Under the pieces are notes generated by a model. That model worked only from the letters and a program-made list of their open reading frames with translations. It was not told where the DNA came from and searched no databases. Source: Oscillospiraceae bacterium (GTDB lineage Bacteria > Bacillota > Clostridia > Oscillospirales > Ruminococcaceae). Taken from it: a DNA stretch of 64,000 nt. How positions within the stretch are numbered: position 1 is the first letter of the stretch; each line of letters starts with the position of its first letter. Below are positions 55,043 to 62,548 of the stretch, piece by piece. The stretch is from NCBI GenBank assembly GCA_017533485.1, contig JAFXIC010000057.1, positions 58,395 through 122,394 on the forward strand, read 5' to 3'. A program made the position numbers and the translations under genes.

Positions 55043-55067
55043 TTTTACAAAAGTTTTTTATTGATTT
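55043..55067 (-). repeat. Right copy of the 25-bp inverted repeat
   Basis: Reverse complement of 50066-50090 with one mismatch. Its right end supplies the -35 hexamer TTGATT of the next gene's promoter, so inversion at this site would exchange upstream sequences. Confidence 0.75.
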
Positions 55068-55089
55068 CGGATGGAAAGTATGTTATAAT
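55061..55089 (+). promoter_or_regulatory. Promoter of the double-HhH gene
   Basis: TTGATT (55061-55066), 17 bp, TATAAT (55084-55089). Confidence 0.65.
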
Positions 55090-55165
55090 ATAGGAAATGA
55101 ATGGTATGAACATGGTGAATGACGAGTACGGTGGTCGGATACTGCCTGACAACGGAGGTGCGGCT

Positions 55166-55936
55166 ATGAAGCGGCGTTCCCTGATTCTGATCTGGTGTAT
55201 CGGAATTTCGTTCATCATCGGCATAACGATTTATTCCGAGCTGAAGACAAGACCAAAGGATATGCTGGAGATCCGGTATTATCCTGCGGAAACGAGCGGT
55301 ACGACGCGCTGCTGCGAAAAGGAGTATGCGGTGGTGACAACAACAGTACCGGTATTTCGGACGGATTCTGCTGCGGCAGAATCCACGGTCACAACAACGC
55401 TCTGCCGGAATCTGAATCAGGCGGATGCGGTGGATTTACAGCGTGTCGAAGGTATCGGCGCAGTGCTTTCGGAACGGATTATATCGGCAAGAGAAGCTCT
55501 GGGTGGATTTACGCGGCGTGCGCAGCTGCTTGAAATATCAGGAATCGGCGAAGAATTGGCAGCAAGAATTCTGGCGGAATTTGAGATTCCGGATGAATTG
55601 CCGCCGCTGCCAGATGTGGCGGCAACTTCTGTTTCATCTGCGGAGACAACAGCAGAACCGGTTCCGACTGAAACCGAGACTACGGTGCTGTCCGAGGCGG
55701 CAGGCTATTATGATATGAATCTGGTGACGAAGGACGAGCTGTGCCGGATACCGGGCATGGACGAAGAAACAGCCGACCGGATACTTGCGCTGCGCGAGCA
55801 GATCCGGTATTTTTCGAATATACGGGAATTGGTTCTGATCGAAGGGCTGGATCCGACCTATATTCTGACGGTGCTTGCGGAGCATCTCTATGTCGCAGAT
55901 ACGGAAACCACCACATCGCTGGCAGAAGAATCCTGA
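55166..55936 (+). CDS. Membrane-anchored protein with two ComEA-type helix-hairpin-helix modules
   Basis: 256 residues from ATG 55166 (GGAGGT upstream). An N-terminal membrane segment (LILIWCIGISFIIGITI) is followed by a Thr-rich spacer and a ComEA-type HhH pair at about 95-155 (LNQADAVDLQRVEGIGAVLSERI, LLEISGIGEELAARI). A second such module comes after another Thr/Glu-rich spacer at about 200-250 (MNLVTKDELCRIPGMDEETADRI). ComEA binds incoming DNA in natural transformation but has one module. No comEB/comEC is adjacent; a DNA-binding role outside the membrane is the best guess. Confidence 0.78.
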   Translation: MKRRSLILIWCIGISFIIGITIYSELKTRPKDMLEIRYYPAETSGTTRCCEKEYAVVTTTVPVFRTDSAAAESTVTTTLCRNLNQADAVDLQRVEGIGAVLSERIISAREALGGFTRRAQLLEISGIGEELAARILAEFEIPDELPPLPDVAATSVSSAETTAEPVPTETETTVLSEAAGYYDMNLVTKDELCRIPGMDEETADRILALREQIRYFSNIRELVLIEGLDPTYILTVLAEHLYVADTETTTSLAEES

Positions 55937-56008
55937 ACGCCTGTGCGTTGATACATATAGCAAAGCATGATAGGATCGGAGCATACAGAAAGGAGGAGAA
56001 CCGAAGCA

Positions 56009-56164
56009 ATGGATGAAATGAATGCACTGAATATTCCGCTGGAGGAGCTGACGGAAGAAGAGGATGAGCGGATGCTGGAACTGATTATGAAAGTTGTACA
56101 GTTAACCGCGAAATCTCCGATGGATGTCGTCGGCAAGAAAAAGAATGAAACATCAGAAAAATAA
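56009..56164 (+). CDS. Very small acidic protein of unknown function
   Basis: 51 residues with a good AAAGGAGGAG site 9-10 nt before the ATG. The sequence is helical and acidic (LEELTEEEDERMLELIMKVVQL) with a basic tail (GKKKNE). It is 72 bp downstream of the HhH gene and likely on the same transcript. Confidence 0.6.
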   Translation: MDEMNALNIPLEELTEEEDERMLELIMKVVQLTAKSPMDVVGKKKNETSEK

Positions 56165-56181
56165 TAGTTTTTACAAAGCTT

Positions 56182-56207
56182 TCGGAATGTGTCGGAAGCT
56201 GTCGGAA
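56182..56207 (+). repeat. Three direct TCGGAA repeats at 10-bp spacing
   Basis: TCGGAA occurs at 56182, 56192 and 56202, the second and third within TGTCGGAA. The spacing is one helical turn, as for sites of a regulator binding one face of DNA. It lies in non-coding DNA about 80 bp before the next promoter. Confidence 0.5.
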
Positions 56208-56287
56208 TTGGTTGCTGTTTGTGCGATGTGTATAAAAAGCAATTAAATAACATCTGCAAATTATCCAGTAAATCTTGGGAAAGGATA

Positions 56288-56316
56288 TTGCAAGAAATTG
56301 AAATCTGTTGTATAAT
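56288..56316 (+). promoter_or_regulatory. Promoter of the structured leader before the MATE gene
   Basis: TTGCAA (56288-56293), 17 bp, TATAAT (56311-56316). Confidence 0.78.
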
Positions 56317-56322
56317 ATATGA

Positions 56323-56420
56323 TGGAGCACGCTATTTGCCTCTCAGGCGTGCTTGCGCTTATCTGCCAATGCTTATTTCCTCTCTCTTTATAAGTATTGG
56401 TGAAGAAGCCCCCTAAAAAT
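56323..56420 (+). promoter_or_regulatory. Structured leader RNA, candidate guanidine-IV (mepA-type) riboswitch
   Basis: Directly after a promoter, two hairpins are followed by a terminator and a MATE transporter gene. Hairpin 1: GAGCACGC (56325-56332) with GCGTGCTT (56347-56354). Hairpin 2: GCCAATGCTTAT (56365-56376) with ATAAGTATTGGT (56390-56401). Both loops carry CCTCTC, and GAAGAAGCCCCC follows. The mepA motif (guanidine-IV) is known upstream of MATE genes in Clostridia with two hairpins and a terminator. I could not compare with the consensus, so class assignment is inference; a stand-alone small RNA is the alternative. Confidence 0.5.
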
Positions 56421-56461
56421 TTTGGCTGCGTGTTCGGTTGAACAGCGCAGCCACTTTTTTT
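56421..56461 (+). terminator. Terminator of the leader before the MATE gene
   Basis: GGCTGCG (56424-56430) pairs with CGCAGCC (56446-56452), with inner GTTC/GAAC, followed by seven T. Confidence 0.88.
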
Positions 56462-56462
56462 A

Positions 56463-56491
56463 TTGACATTTTGAGGTGTTCGTGATATGAT
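56463..56491 (+). promoter_or_regulatory. Possible second promoter for the MATE gene
   Basis: TTGACA (56463-56468), 17 bp, TATGAT (56486-56491), starting right after the terminator. It could give basal, riboswitch-independent expression. Confidence 0.55.
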
Positions 56492-56530
56492 TAACGTATC
56501 AATGATGAGGAAAAAGAGGAAAGAGAACGG

Positions 56531-57907
56531 ATGAAAGAAAAAACGATTTATCGGAGAGCATTATGGCTCGCTGTTCCGATGATGATCCAGAACGGCATTA
56601 CCAATGCGGTGACGCTGGTAGATAATGTCATGGTCGGAAGTCTCGGAGAAGAAGCATTTACCGGCGTTTCGATTGTCGGTCAGCTGATATTTGTATTTAA
56701 CCTGGCGATTTTCGGGGCACTGTCGGGTCCGGGAATCTATGGCGCACAGTTCTTTGGAAAGGATGCGAAAGACGGATTTCAGTCCACCGTGCGTATGAAG
56801 TATCTGCTGTCCTGTATCTGTCTGGCGGCAGGACTTTTGGTATTTCTCACGATGGATGAAGGCTTGATCGGGCTGTATCTGAAGGGGGAAAGCGACGAGA
56901 TCGATAAGGGTATGACGCTGATGTATGCTAGGCAGTATCTTCGGATTATGCTGTTGGGGCTGCCGCCGTTTGTTGTGACACAGATTTATGCCGGCAGTCT
57001 GCGTGAAACCGGTGACAGCGTGAAGCCGATGATTGCCGGAATCGGATCGGTGCTGACGGATATCGTGCTGAACTACCTGTTGATATACGGGAAATTCGGT
57101 TTTCCGGAGCTGGGCGTGCGCGGTGCGGCAATCGCCACCGTTGCAGCAAGATTTGTCGAGCTTGGGATTGTCGTGCTCTGGACGCATCTGGCCATTGCAA
57201 AGCATCCGTTTCTGGACGGCGTATACCGGACGTTTCATCTGCCGCGTGAACTAGCAGGAAAAATGCTGCGAAAGACGCTGCCGATTTTCATGAATGAATT
57301 TCTGTGGGCGGGGGGAATTGCCGCCCTGACGCAGTGCTATTCCAAGCGCGGATTGATGGTAATCGCGGGACTGAACATATCGAATGCGCTCTGTAATCTT
57401 CTGAATGTTGTGTTTATCGCACTCGGAAATGCGGTCGGAATTCTGATTGGCCAGCAGCTTGGTGCTGGTCAGACCGAACAGGTAAAGAAAAATGCATTCC
57501 GTCTGATGCGGTTTACAGGGGTTGTCAGCGCCGGACTGACGGTTTTGCTGATTGCGATTTCTCATGTATTCCCGAAGCTTTATAATACCACTGAGGATGT
57601 ACGGCAGTATGCGGCGATGTTCATTATCATCACAGCACTCTTTTTCCCGGTACAAGGTTATCTGAATGCGCTCTATTTCACCCTTCGTTCCGGCGGAAAG
57701 ACGCTTGTGACGTTTTTATTCGACAGCGTGTATTCATGGATTGTCATTGTACCGATTGCGAAAGTGCTTTGTGAGTATACGGGATTGCCGATTCTGATGA
57801 TATATGCGATTGTCCATGCGGCAGATATTATAAAGGTTGCGATCGGATATGTACTGATCCGAAAAGGGGTATGGATTTCCAATTTAGCGGAAGAAATCAA
57901 GATGTAA
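56531..57907 (+). CDS. MATE-family multidrug/cation efflux transporter
   Basis: 458 residues with about 12 membrane segments and no signal peptide. Family features: MMIQNGITNAVTLVDNVMVGSLG near the N-terminus, the inner repeat with LPIFMNEFLWAGGIAAL, and GNAVGILIGQQLGAGQ. MATE proteins export organic cations or drugs against Na+ or H+. If the leader is a guanidine riboswitch, the cargo may be guanidine-like. deoA follows by 44 bp without a visible terminator. Confidence 0.93.
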   Translation: MKEKTIYRRALWLAVPMMIQNGITNAVTLVDNVMVGSLGEEAFTGVSIVGQLIFVFNLAIFGALSGPGIYGAQFFGKDAKDGFQSTVRMKYLLSCICLAAGLLVFLTMDEGLIGLYLKGESDEIDKGMTLMYARQYLRIMLLGLPPFVVTQIYAGSLRETGDSVKPMIAGIGSVLTDIVLNYLLIYGKFGFPELGVRGAAIATVAARFVELGIVVLWTHLAIAKHPFLDGVYRTFHLPRELAGKMLRKTLPIFMNEFLWAGGIAALTQCYSKRGLMVIAGLNISNALCNLLNVVFIALGNAVGILIGQQLGAGQTEQVKKNAFRLMRFTGVVSAGLTVLLIAISHVFPKLYNTTEDVRQYAAMFIIITALFFPVQGYLNALYFTLRSGGKTLVTFLFDSVYSWIVIVPIAKVLCEYTGLPILMIYAIVHAADIIKVAIGYVLIRKGVWISNLAEEIKM

Positions 57908-57951
57908 CGAAGAATTCTATCAATATAGAGAAACTATCGGAGGTGTAAGTT

Positions 57952-59277
57952 ATGGCAGCATTTCGGATGACGGAGTGCATTCGTAAGACCAAAAACGGAA
58001 TTGCGCTCACAGACGAAGAAATCCGATCTATGGTCGATGGCATTGTCGGAAAGAACGGGATGGAAAAAATCGCGGAATATCAGCTTGCCGCATGGTTGAT
58101 GGCGGTATGCTTCCGCGGATTGACCGATCATGAAACTGCGGTACTGACGATGGCGATGCGGGATTCGGGACAGACGATGTCCTATCCGACGCTTGGTACG
58201 GTTGTCGATAAGCACAGCACCGGCGGTGTCGGCGATAAAACAACATTGATTCTCGCACCGATTGTTGCCGCGTGCGGTGTGCCGATGCCGAAAATGTCGG
58301 GGCGCGGACTGGGACATACCGGCGGAACGATTGATAAGCTGGAGTCGATTCCGGGACTGACCACAGCATTGGAGCCGGAGCGTTTTCTGAAGCTTGCGGA
58401 AGCGGTTGGGTGCGCGGTCGCAATGCAGACGGGCAATCTTGCGCCTGCGGATAAAAAGCTGTATGCGCTGCGGGATGTCACGGAAACGGTCACGAGTATT
58501 CCGCTGATCTGTGCCAGTATTATGAGTAAGAAGCTTGCCACAGGAGCGGACTGTATTCTGCTGGATGTAAAAGTCGGAAGCGGCGCATTCATGAAAACGG
58601 ATGAAGACGCGGCGGAGCTGGCACGCCTGATGCTTGCGGCAGCTTCCGCAGACGGAAAGAAATGTACCGCGATCCTGACGGATATGGACCGACCGCTCGG
58701 ATATTGTATCGGGAATGCCTTGGAAGTTGAGGAAGCGGTGCGTGTGCTGCGCGGAGAAGAAAAAGGTGCGCTTTCCGAGCTTTGTGTGACGCTTGCGGCA
58801 GAGCTGCTGATGATGGCAGGAAAAGGAAGCCTCGAAGAATGTCACGATATGGCGGAGCAGGCAATTGCAAGCGGTGCGGCACTCGATAAATTCCGTGCGA
58901 TGGTTTCCGGTCAGGGCGGTGATGCTTCGATTGCCGATGACCTGACGAAACTGCCGCAGCCCGAATGCAGCCGTGTTCTGTACGCAGAAAAGGACGGTTG
59001 GATTGCCGCAATGGAAAGTGAAGAAATCGGAAGAGCCTGTGTGACGCTGGGTGCGGGTCGTATGACAATGGAAGATACGATTGACCCTGCGGCAGGAATC
59101 CGCCTTCATGTACAGCTGGGAGATGCCGTGAAATCGGGGGATCCCTTGCTGACGATGTATGCGCAGTCGGAACAGAAGCTGGATGATGCCGTACAGAAGC
59201 TGAACGGAACGATTGTGATATCCGAAGAACGGATTGCACCGAACCCGTTGGTTCATGCGAAGTACAGCAATGCCTGA
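57952..59277 (+). CDS. pdp: Pyrimidine-nucleoside phosphorylase
   Basis: 441 residues, 430-440 being normal. The family signature SGRGLGHTGGTIDKLES is intact, as are KHSTGGVGDKTT for phosphate binding and DVKVGSGAFMK. It splits thymidine, uridine or deoxyuridine with phosphate; thymidine phosphorylase (DeoA) is nearly identical in motif. ATCGGAGGTG precedes the ATG; the MBL-fold gene follows 12 bp later. Confidence 0.94.
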   Translation: MAAFRMTECIRKTKNGIALTDEEIRSMVDGIVGKNGMEKIAEYQLAAWLMAVCFRGLTDHETAVLTMAMRDSGQTMSYPTLGTVVDKHSTGGVGDKTTLILAPIVAACGVPMPKMSGRGLGHTGGTIDKLESIPGLTTALEPERFLKLAEAVGCAVAMQTGNLAPADKKLYALRDVTETVTSIPLICASIMSKKLATGADCILLDVKVGSGAFMKTDEDAAELARLMLAAASADGKKCTAILTDMDRPLGYCIGNALEVEEAVRVLRGEEKGALSELCVTLAAELLMMAGKGSLEECHDMAEQAIASGAALDKFRAMVSGQGGDASIADDLTKLPQPECSRVLYAEKDGWIAAMESEEIGRACVTLGAGRMTMEDTIDPAAGIRLHVQLGDAVKSGDPLLTMYAQSEQKLDDAVQKLNGTIVISEERIAPNPLVHAKYSNA

Positions 59278-59289
59278 GGTGGTGAGCCT

Positions 59290-60132
59290 ATGAAACAGAA
59301 AATCAGAAGCGTATTCGGGATGCTGACAGCCGCACTTCTGATGCTGAGCGGCTGTGAAAAAAAGCCGGATGCCCCCGATATCATCGGAGATTTTACGATT
59401 ACCGCATTGGATGTCGGGAAAGCGGACGCCTTTGTGCTGCGGACGGCATCACATACGGTTGTCGTGGATGCAGGCAATAAGGGTGACGGAAAGGATATCG
59501 AAAAATTCCTTGCATCACAGAATATTTCTAAGATTGACGCGCTGATTATTACACATTTTGATAAAGACCATGTAGGTGGTGCGGCAAGGCTCGTCAAACG
59601 GCTGGAAATCGGAACGGTCTACCTGCCGGATTACCGGTCGGACAGCGATGAATATGAAAATTTCGAGGAGAAGATGGCAGATGCGAAGCTGACGCCAAAA
59701 ATCTGTGCGACGGGTTCCCATACGGACTGGGTGTATGATGATGTGACATTCTCGCTGGATGCGGCAGAAAAAACCGACTATGGAAAGAATGAGGAGAATG
59801 ATTTTTCGCTGAGCCTGTATATGCAGCACGGAGAGAATACATTCTTATTTGCAGGAGATGCCGAAGAAGACCGCCAGCAGGAAATCATGGACTATGGTTA
59901 TGGAGGAGTGACCTTCTTAAAATTCCCGTATCATGGCAAGTATCTTCCGACAACCGAGGCATTTCTGGATCATTTCAAACCGCAGTCAACCGTTGTATGC
60001 TGTTCGGAGAAGGAATATGCACAGGAACAGACGGTTGCAGCACTCAAAAAGCGTGGAATTTCGGCGTATTATACCGCAGATGGGGATGTCACAATCGTCA
60101 GCAACGGTAAGGAACTTAAAATTACGCAATAA
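59290..60132 (+). CDS. MBL-fold hydrolase lipoprotein (ComEC C-terminal-like)
   Basis: 280 residues. The signal peptide ends in LMLSGC, so it is a lipoprotein. The metallo-beta-lactamase metal site is HFDKDHVGG, with FAGDAEEDRQ and the C-terminal FPYHGKYLPTT. This domain type forms the C-terminal part of ComEC and also occurs alone on the surface of Firmicutes, where a nuclease role is suspected. Confidence 0.85.
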   Translation: MKQKIRSVFGMLTAALLMLSGCEKKPDAPDIIGDFTITALDVGKADAFVLRTASHTVVVDAGNKGDGKDIEKFLASQNISKIDALIITHFDKDHVGGAARLVKRLEIGTVYLPDYRSDSDEYENFEEKMADAKLTPKICATGSHTDWVYDDVTFSLDAAEKTDYGKNEENDFSLSLYMQHGENTFLFAGDAEEDRQQEIMDYGYGGVTFLKFPYHGKYLPTTEAFLDHFKPQSTVVCCSEKEYAQEQTVAALKKRGISAYYTADGDVTIVSNGKELKITQ

Positions 60133-60135
60133 CAG

Positions 60136-60174
60136 AAAAACAGGCGTATGCTGAAAAGCATACGCCTGTTTTGA
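60136..60174. terminator. Bidirectional terminator
   Basis: AAACAGGCGTATGC pairs with GCATACGCCTGTTT (14 bp), flanked by A-run and T-run; it separates the MBL gene from convergent rpmE. Confidence 0.9.
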
Positions 60175-60198
60175 CTGCATAAAGCATTTGTGCGGAGA

Positions 60199-60399
60199 TT
60201 AACCGCGGTTGAAACGCTTGTTGAAGCGCTCGACGCGTCCACCGGTGTCGATCAGCTTCTGCTTACCGGTAAAGAACGGGTGGCACTTGGAACAAATTTC
60301 AACAGTGATGTTCTTCTTCGTGGAAAAAACCTCGATCACATTACCGCAGTGGCAGGTAATGGTGGTCTTTTCGCATACGGGATGGATGCCTTCCTTCAT
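60199..60399 (-). CDS. rpmE: 50S ribosomal protein L31 (zinc-binding type)
   Basis: 66 residues from ATG 60399 (AAGAGGTG upstream). KEGIHP at the start and the zinc ligands CHCGN...[13 protein letters not shown] make it the C+ form. It is part of the bridge between ribosomal subunits and can be a zinc store. Confidence 0.96.
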   Translation of the reverse strand: MKEGIHPVCEKTTITCHCGNVIEVFSTKKNITVEICSKCHPFFTGKQKLIDTGGRVERFNKRFNRG

Positions 60400-60498
60400 G
60401 ATTTTCACCTCTTTCGGAATGTAATTGGGCGGTATTCAACATAGCAGCCCGTCCGATTACTGTCCGGAAAGTAGTGCTATGGGCATTACGCAACAATT

Positions 60499-60527
60499 AT
60501 TATATCATATCGCGGCAGAAATTGCAA
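60499..60527 (-). promoter_or_regulatory. Promoter of rpmE
   Basis: TTGCAA (60527-60522), 17 bp, TATAAT (60504-60499), with a leader of about 90 nt. Confidence 0.75.
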
Positions 60528-60592
60528 GTGATTTTGCATATTCCCGTCAAATTGCGGCGGTTTTCACGGAATGCTGCATGGGGAGAAACGGA

Positions 60593-62317
60593 TTATTGTG
60601 CAATGAGCTTATGCATCGAATCCTTCATCTGTTCTGCACGGGCATTGGCGTTCGCCATAGTTTTTCCTGTGGTGGTGTAATAGACCTTGATTTTTGGCTC
60701 GGTGCCGGAGGGACGAACGACAACGCTTGCGCGGTCGGGGAGGAAGAACGTGATGACATCGGATTTCGGGAGATTGAGGTCACGTTCTGCGCCGGATTCG
60801 AGGTTCACGGCAGTTCCCTTTGCATAGTCAGCGAATTCGAGTACAGGCATTCCTGCGATTTCCTTCGGTGCATTCACGCGGAGACTCTGCATCAGCTCAC
60901 TCATTTTCAGCATACCGGCAGCACCCTCGAATGTAAAGCTTTCGAGCTCATGCTTGAAGACGCCGTACTTCCGATAGAGGTTTTCGCGGGCCTGAAGCAT
61001 GGTAATGCCCTGTGTGCGGTAGTATGCAGCCATCTCGACGATGAGCATAGAAGCGACAACAGCATCCTTATCGCGGACATAGGAGCCTGCGAGATAGCCG
61101 TAGCTTTCTTCGAAGCCTAAGATGAAGCGGTTTTCCTCGCCTTTTTCTTCGAGCATACCGATCTGTTCACCGATGAATTTAAAGCCGGTAAGGACGTCGA
61201 TGATTTCAACGCCGTATTCTTCCGCGATTGGTTTTACGAGATCAGTGGTTACGATAGTTTTGACAGCCATCGGGTTCTTCGGCATTGTACCGAGCTTGGT
61301 GCGCTGCTCACAGATATATGCAAAGAGCATTGCGCCGACTTCGTTACCGCTGAAGAGCTCATAACCGCCGTCGGAATTCGGAACGGCAATGCCCACGCGG
61401 TCACAGTCGGGATCGGTTGCGAGGAGCAAATCGGGTTTTACCTGATCGCAGAGCCGCAGACCGTATTCGAGAGCCTCACGGATTTCGGGATTCGGATACG
61501 GACAGGTCGGGAAGTTGCCGTCGGGCAGCTCCTGCTCCGGAACAACGGTCACATCGGAAATGCCGATACGGGAAAGGATTTCCCGAACCGGGAGGTTGCC
61601 TGTGCCGTTGAGGGGGGTATAGACAATTTTCAGACCGCTTTCGGGACAAAGTGCGGTATTGATGCCCTGTGCGAGAACATTCTTATAATAGTCCTCGATG
61701 ACATTCTGTTCGATGTAAGAGATTCTGCCGTCAGCGACAGCCTGTTCGAAATCAGTGGTTTTGACATCGGAGAAGATGTCGAGGCGGTTGATGCACCGGA
61801 TGACGGTTTCGGCAACTTCAAGGGTAATCTGGCAGCCGTCAGCACCATAAGCCTTGTAGCCGTTATATTTTGCAGGGTTGTGGCTTGCGGTGACCATAAT
61901 ACCGGCAGAACAGCCGAGTGCACGGACAGCGAACGAGAGCATCGGTGTCGGCATCAGTTCGCGGTAGAGATAGACGCGGATTCCATTCGCTGCGAGAACG
62001 GAAGCGGCAGCCATCGCGAAGGTGTCGGACTTGATACGGCTGTCGTAAGCAATCGCGACACTGGGTGTGGAAAAAGAAGACTTGACATAGTCGGCAAGAC
62101 CTTGTGTTGCGCGGCGGATGGTATAGATGTTCATCCGTGCCGTGCCAGCACCGATGACACCGCGGAGACCGCCGGTGCCGAATTCCAGTTCCTTATAGAA
62201 CCGTTCGTTGATCGCATCATCGTCCCCGGCGATGCTGCGGAGCTCTGAGACGAGGTCCGGGTCTTCGGTTGCAGACTCGCACCAGAGCTTGTAGAGCTCA
62301 TTGACAGAATTTTGCAT
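60593..62317 (-). CDS. pgcA: Alpha-phosphoglucomutase (phosphohexomutase superfamily)
   Basis: 574 residues from ATG 62317 (GGAGG 5 nt upstream). FGTGGLRG near the N-terminus, the phosphoserine loop TASHNPAKYNG, the metal loop DPDCDR, the sugar-binding GFEESYGY and the phosphate-binding RPSGTEPK are present. It interconverts glucose 1- and 6-phosphate, linking glycogen, cell-wall sugars and glycolysis. Bacterial phosphomannomutases of the short type are about 100 residues smaller. Confidence 0.94.
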   Translation of the reverse strand: MQNSVNELYKLWCESATEDPDLVSELRSIAGDDDAINERFYKELEFGTGGLRGVIGAGTARMNIYTIRRATQGLADYVKSSFSTPSVAIAYDSRIKSDTFAMAAASVLAANGIRVYLYRELMPTPMLSFAVRALGCSAGIMVTASHNPAKYNGYKAYGADGCQITLEVAETVIRCINRLDIFSDVKTTDFEQAVADGRISYIEQNVIEDYYKNVLAQGINTALCPESGLKIVYTPLNGTGNLPVREILSRIGISDVTVVPEQELPDGNFPTCPYPNPEIREALEYGLRLCDQVKPDLLLATDPDCDRVGIAVPNSDGGYELFSGNEVGAMLFAYICEQRTKLGTMPKNPMAVKTIVTTDLVKPIAEEYGVEIIDVLTGFKFIGEQIGMLEEKGEENRFILGFEESYGYLAGSYVRDKDAVVASMLIVEMAAYYRTQGITMLQARENLYRKYGVFKHELESFTFEGAAGMLKMSELMQSLRVNAPKEIAGMPVLEFADYAKGTAVNLESGAERDLNLPKSDVITFFLPDRASVVVRPSGTEPKIKVYYTTTGKTMANANARAEQMKDSMHKLIAQ

Positions 62318-62385
62318 AATTTCCTCCATTCATTGCTGTATACACGCAGAGTGTACAAAAAACATTCCCTTCATATATATCATTT

Positions 62386-62414
62386 ATTATAACACATTTC
62401 GAGCAATTTGGAAA
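62386..62414 (-). promoter_or_regulatory. Weak promoter candidate of pgcA
   Basis: TATAAT (62391-62386) with TTTCCA as -35 at 17 bp; the -35 matches poorly. Confidence 0.4.
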
Positions 62415-62548
62415 GGGGCAGAATACCGAATTTTCGAATCCTAGAATCCGATTTCTGGTATATTTTTATGAAAATATGCTGTGCAGTCTTCCTTAGCGGA
62501 GAAAAATGATGTATAATGAGAGAAAAGAAGAAAAGGAGGCGAAGGGGG

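Noticed and set aside
56323-56461. 6S RNA (ssrS) as identity of the non-coding transcript
   Set aside because: The RNA folds as two separate short hairpins plus a terminator, not as one long rod with a central bubble; position before a MATE gene fits a riboswitch better. Not fully excluded.
57934-59256. 440-codon open frame on the minus strand, antisense to the pyrimidine-nucleoside phosphorylase
   Set aside because: The product is low-complexity in Arg, His and Cys, shows no domain and mirrors the codon structure of the real + strand gene with intact family signature.
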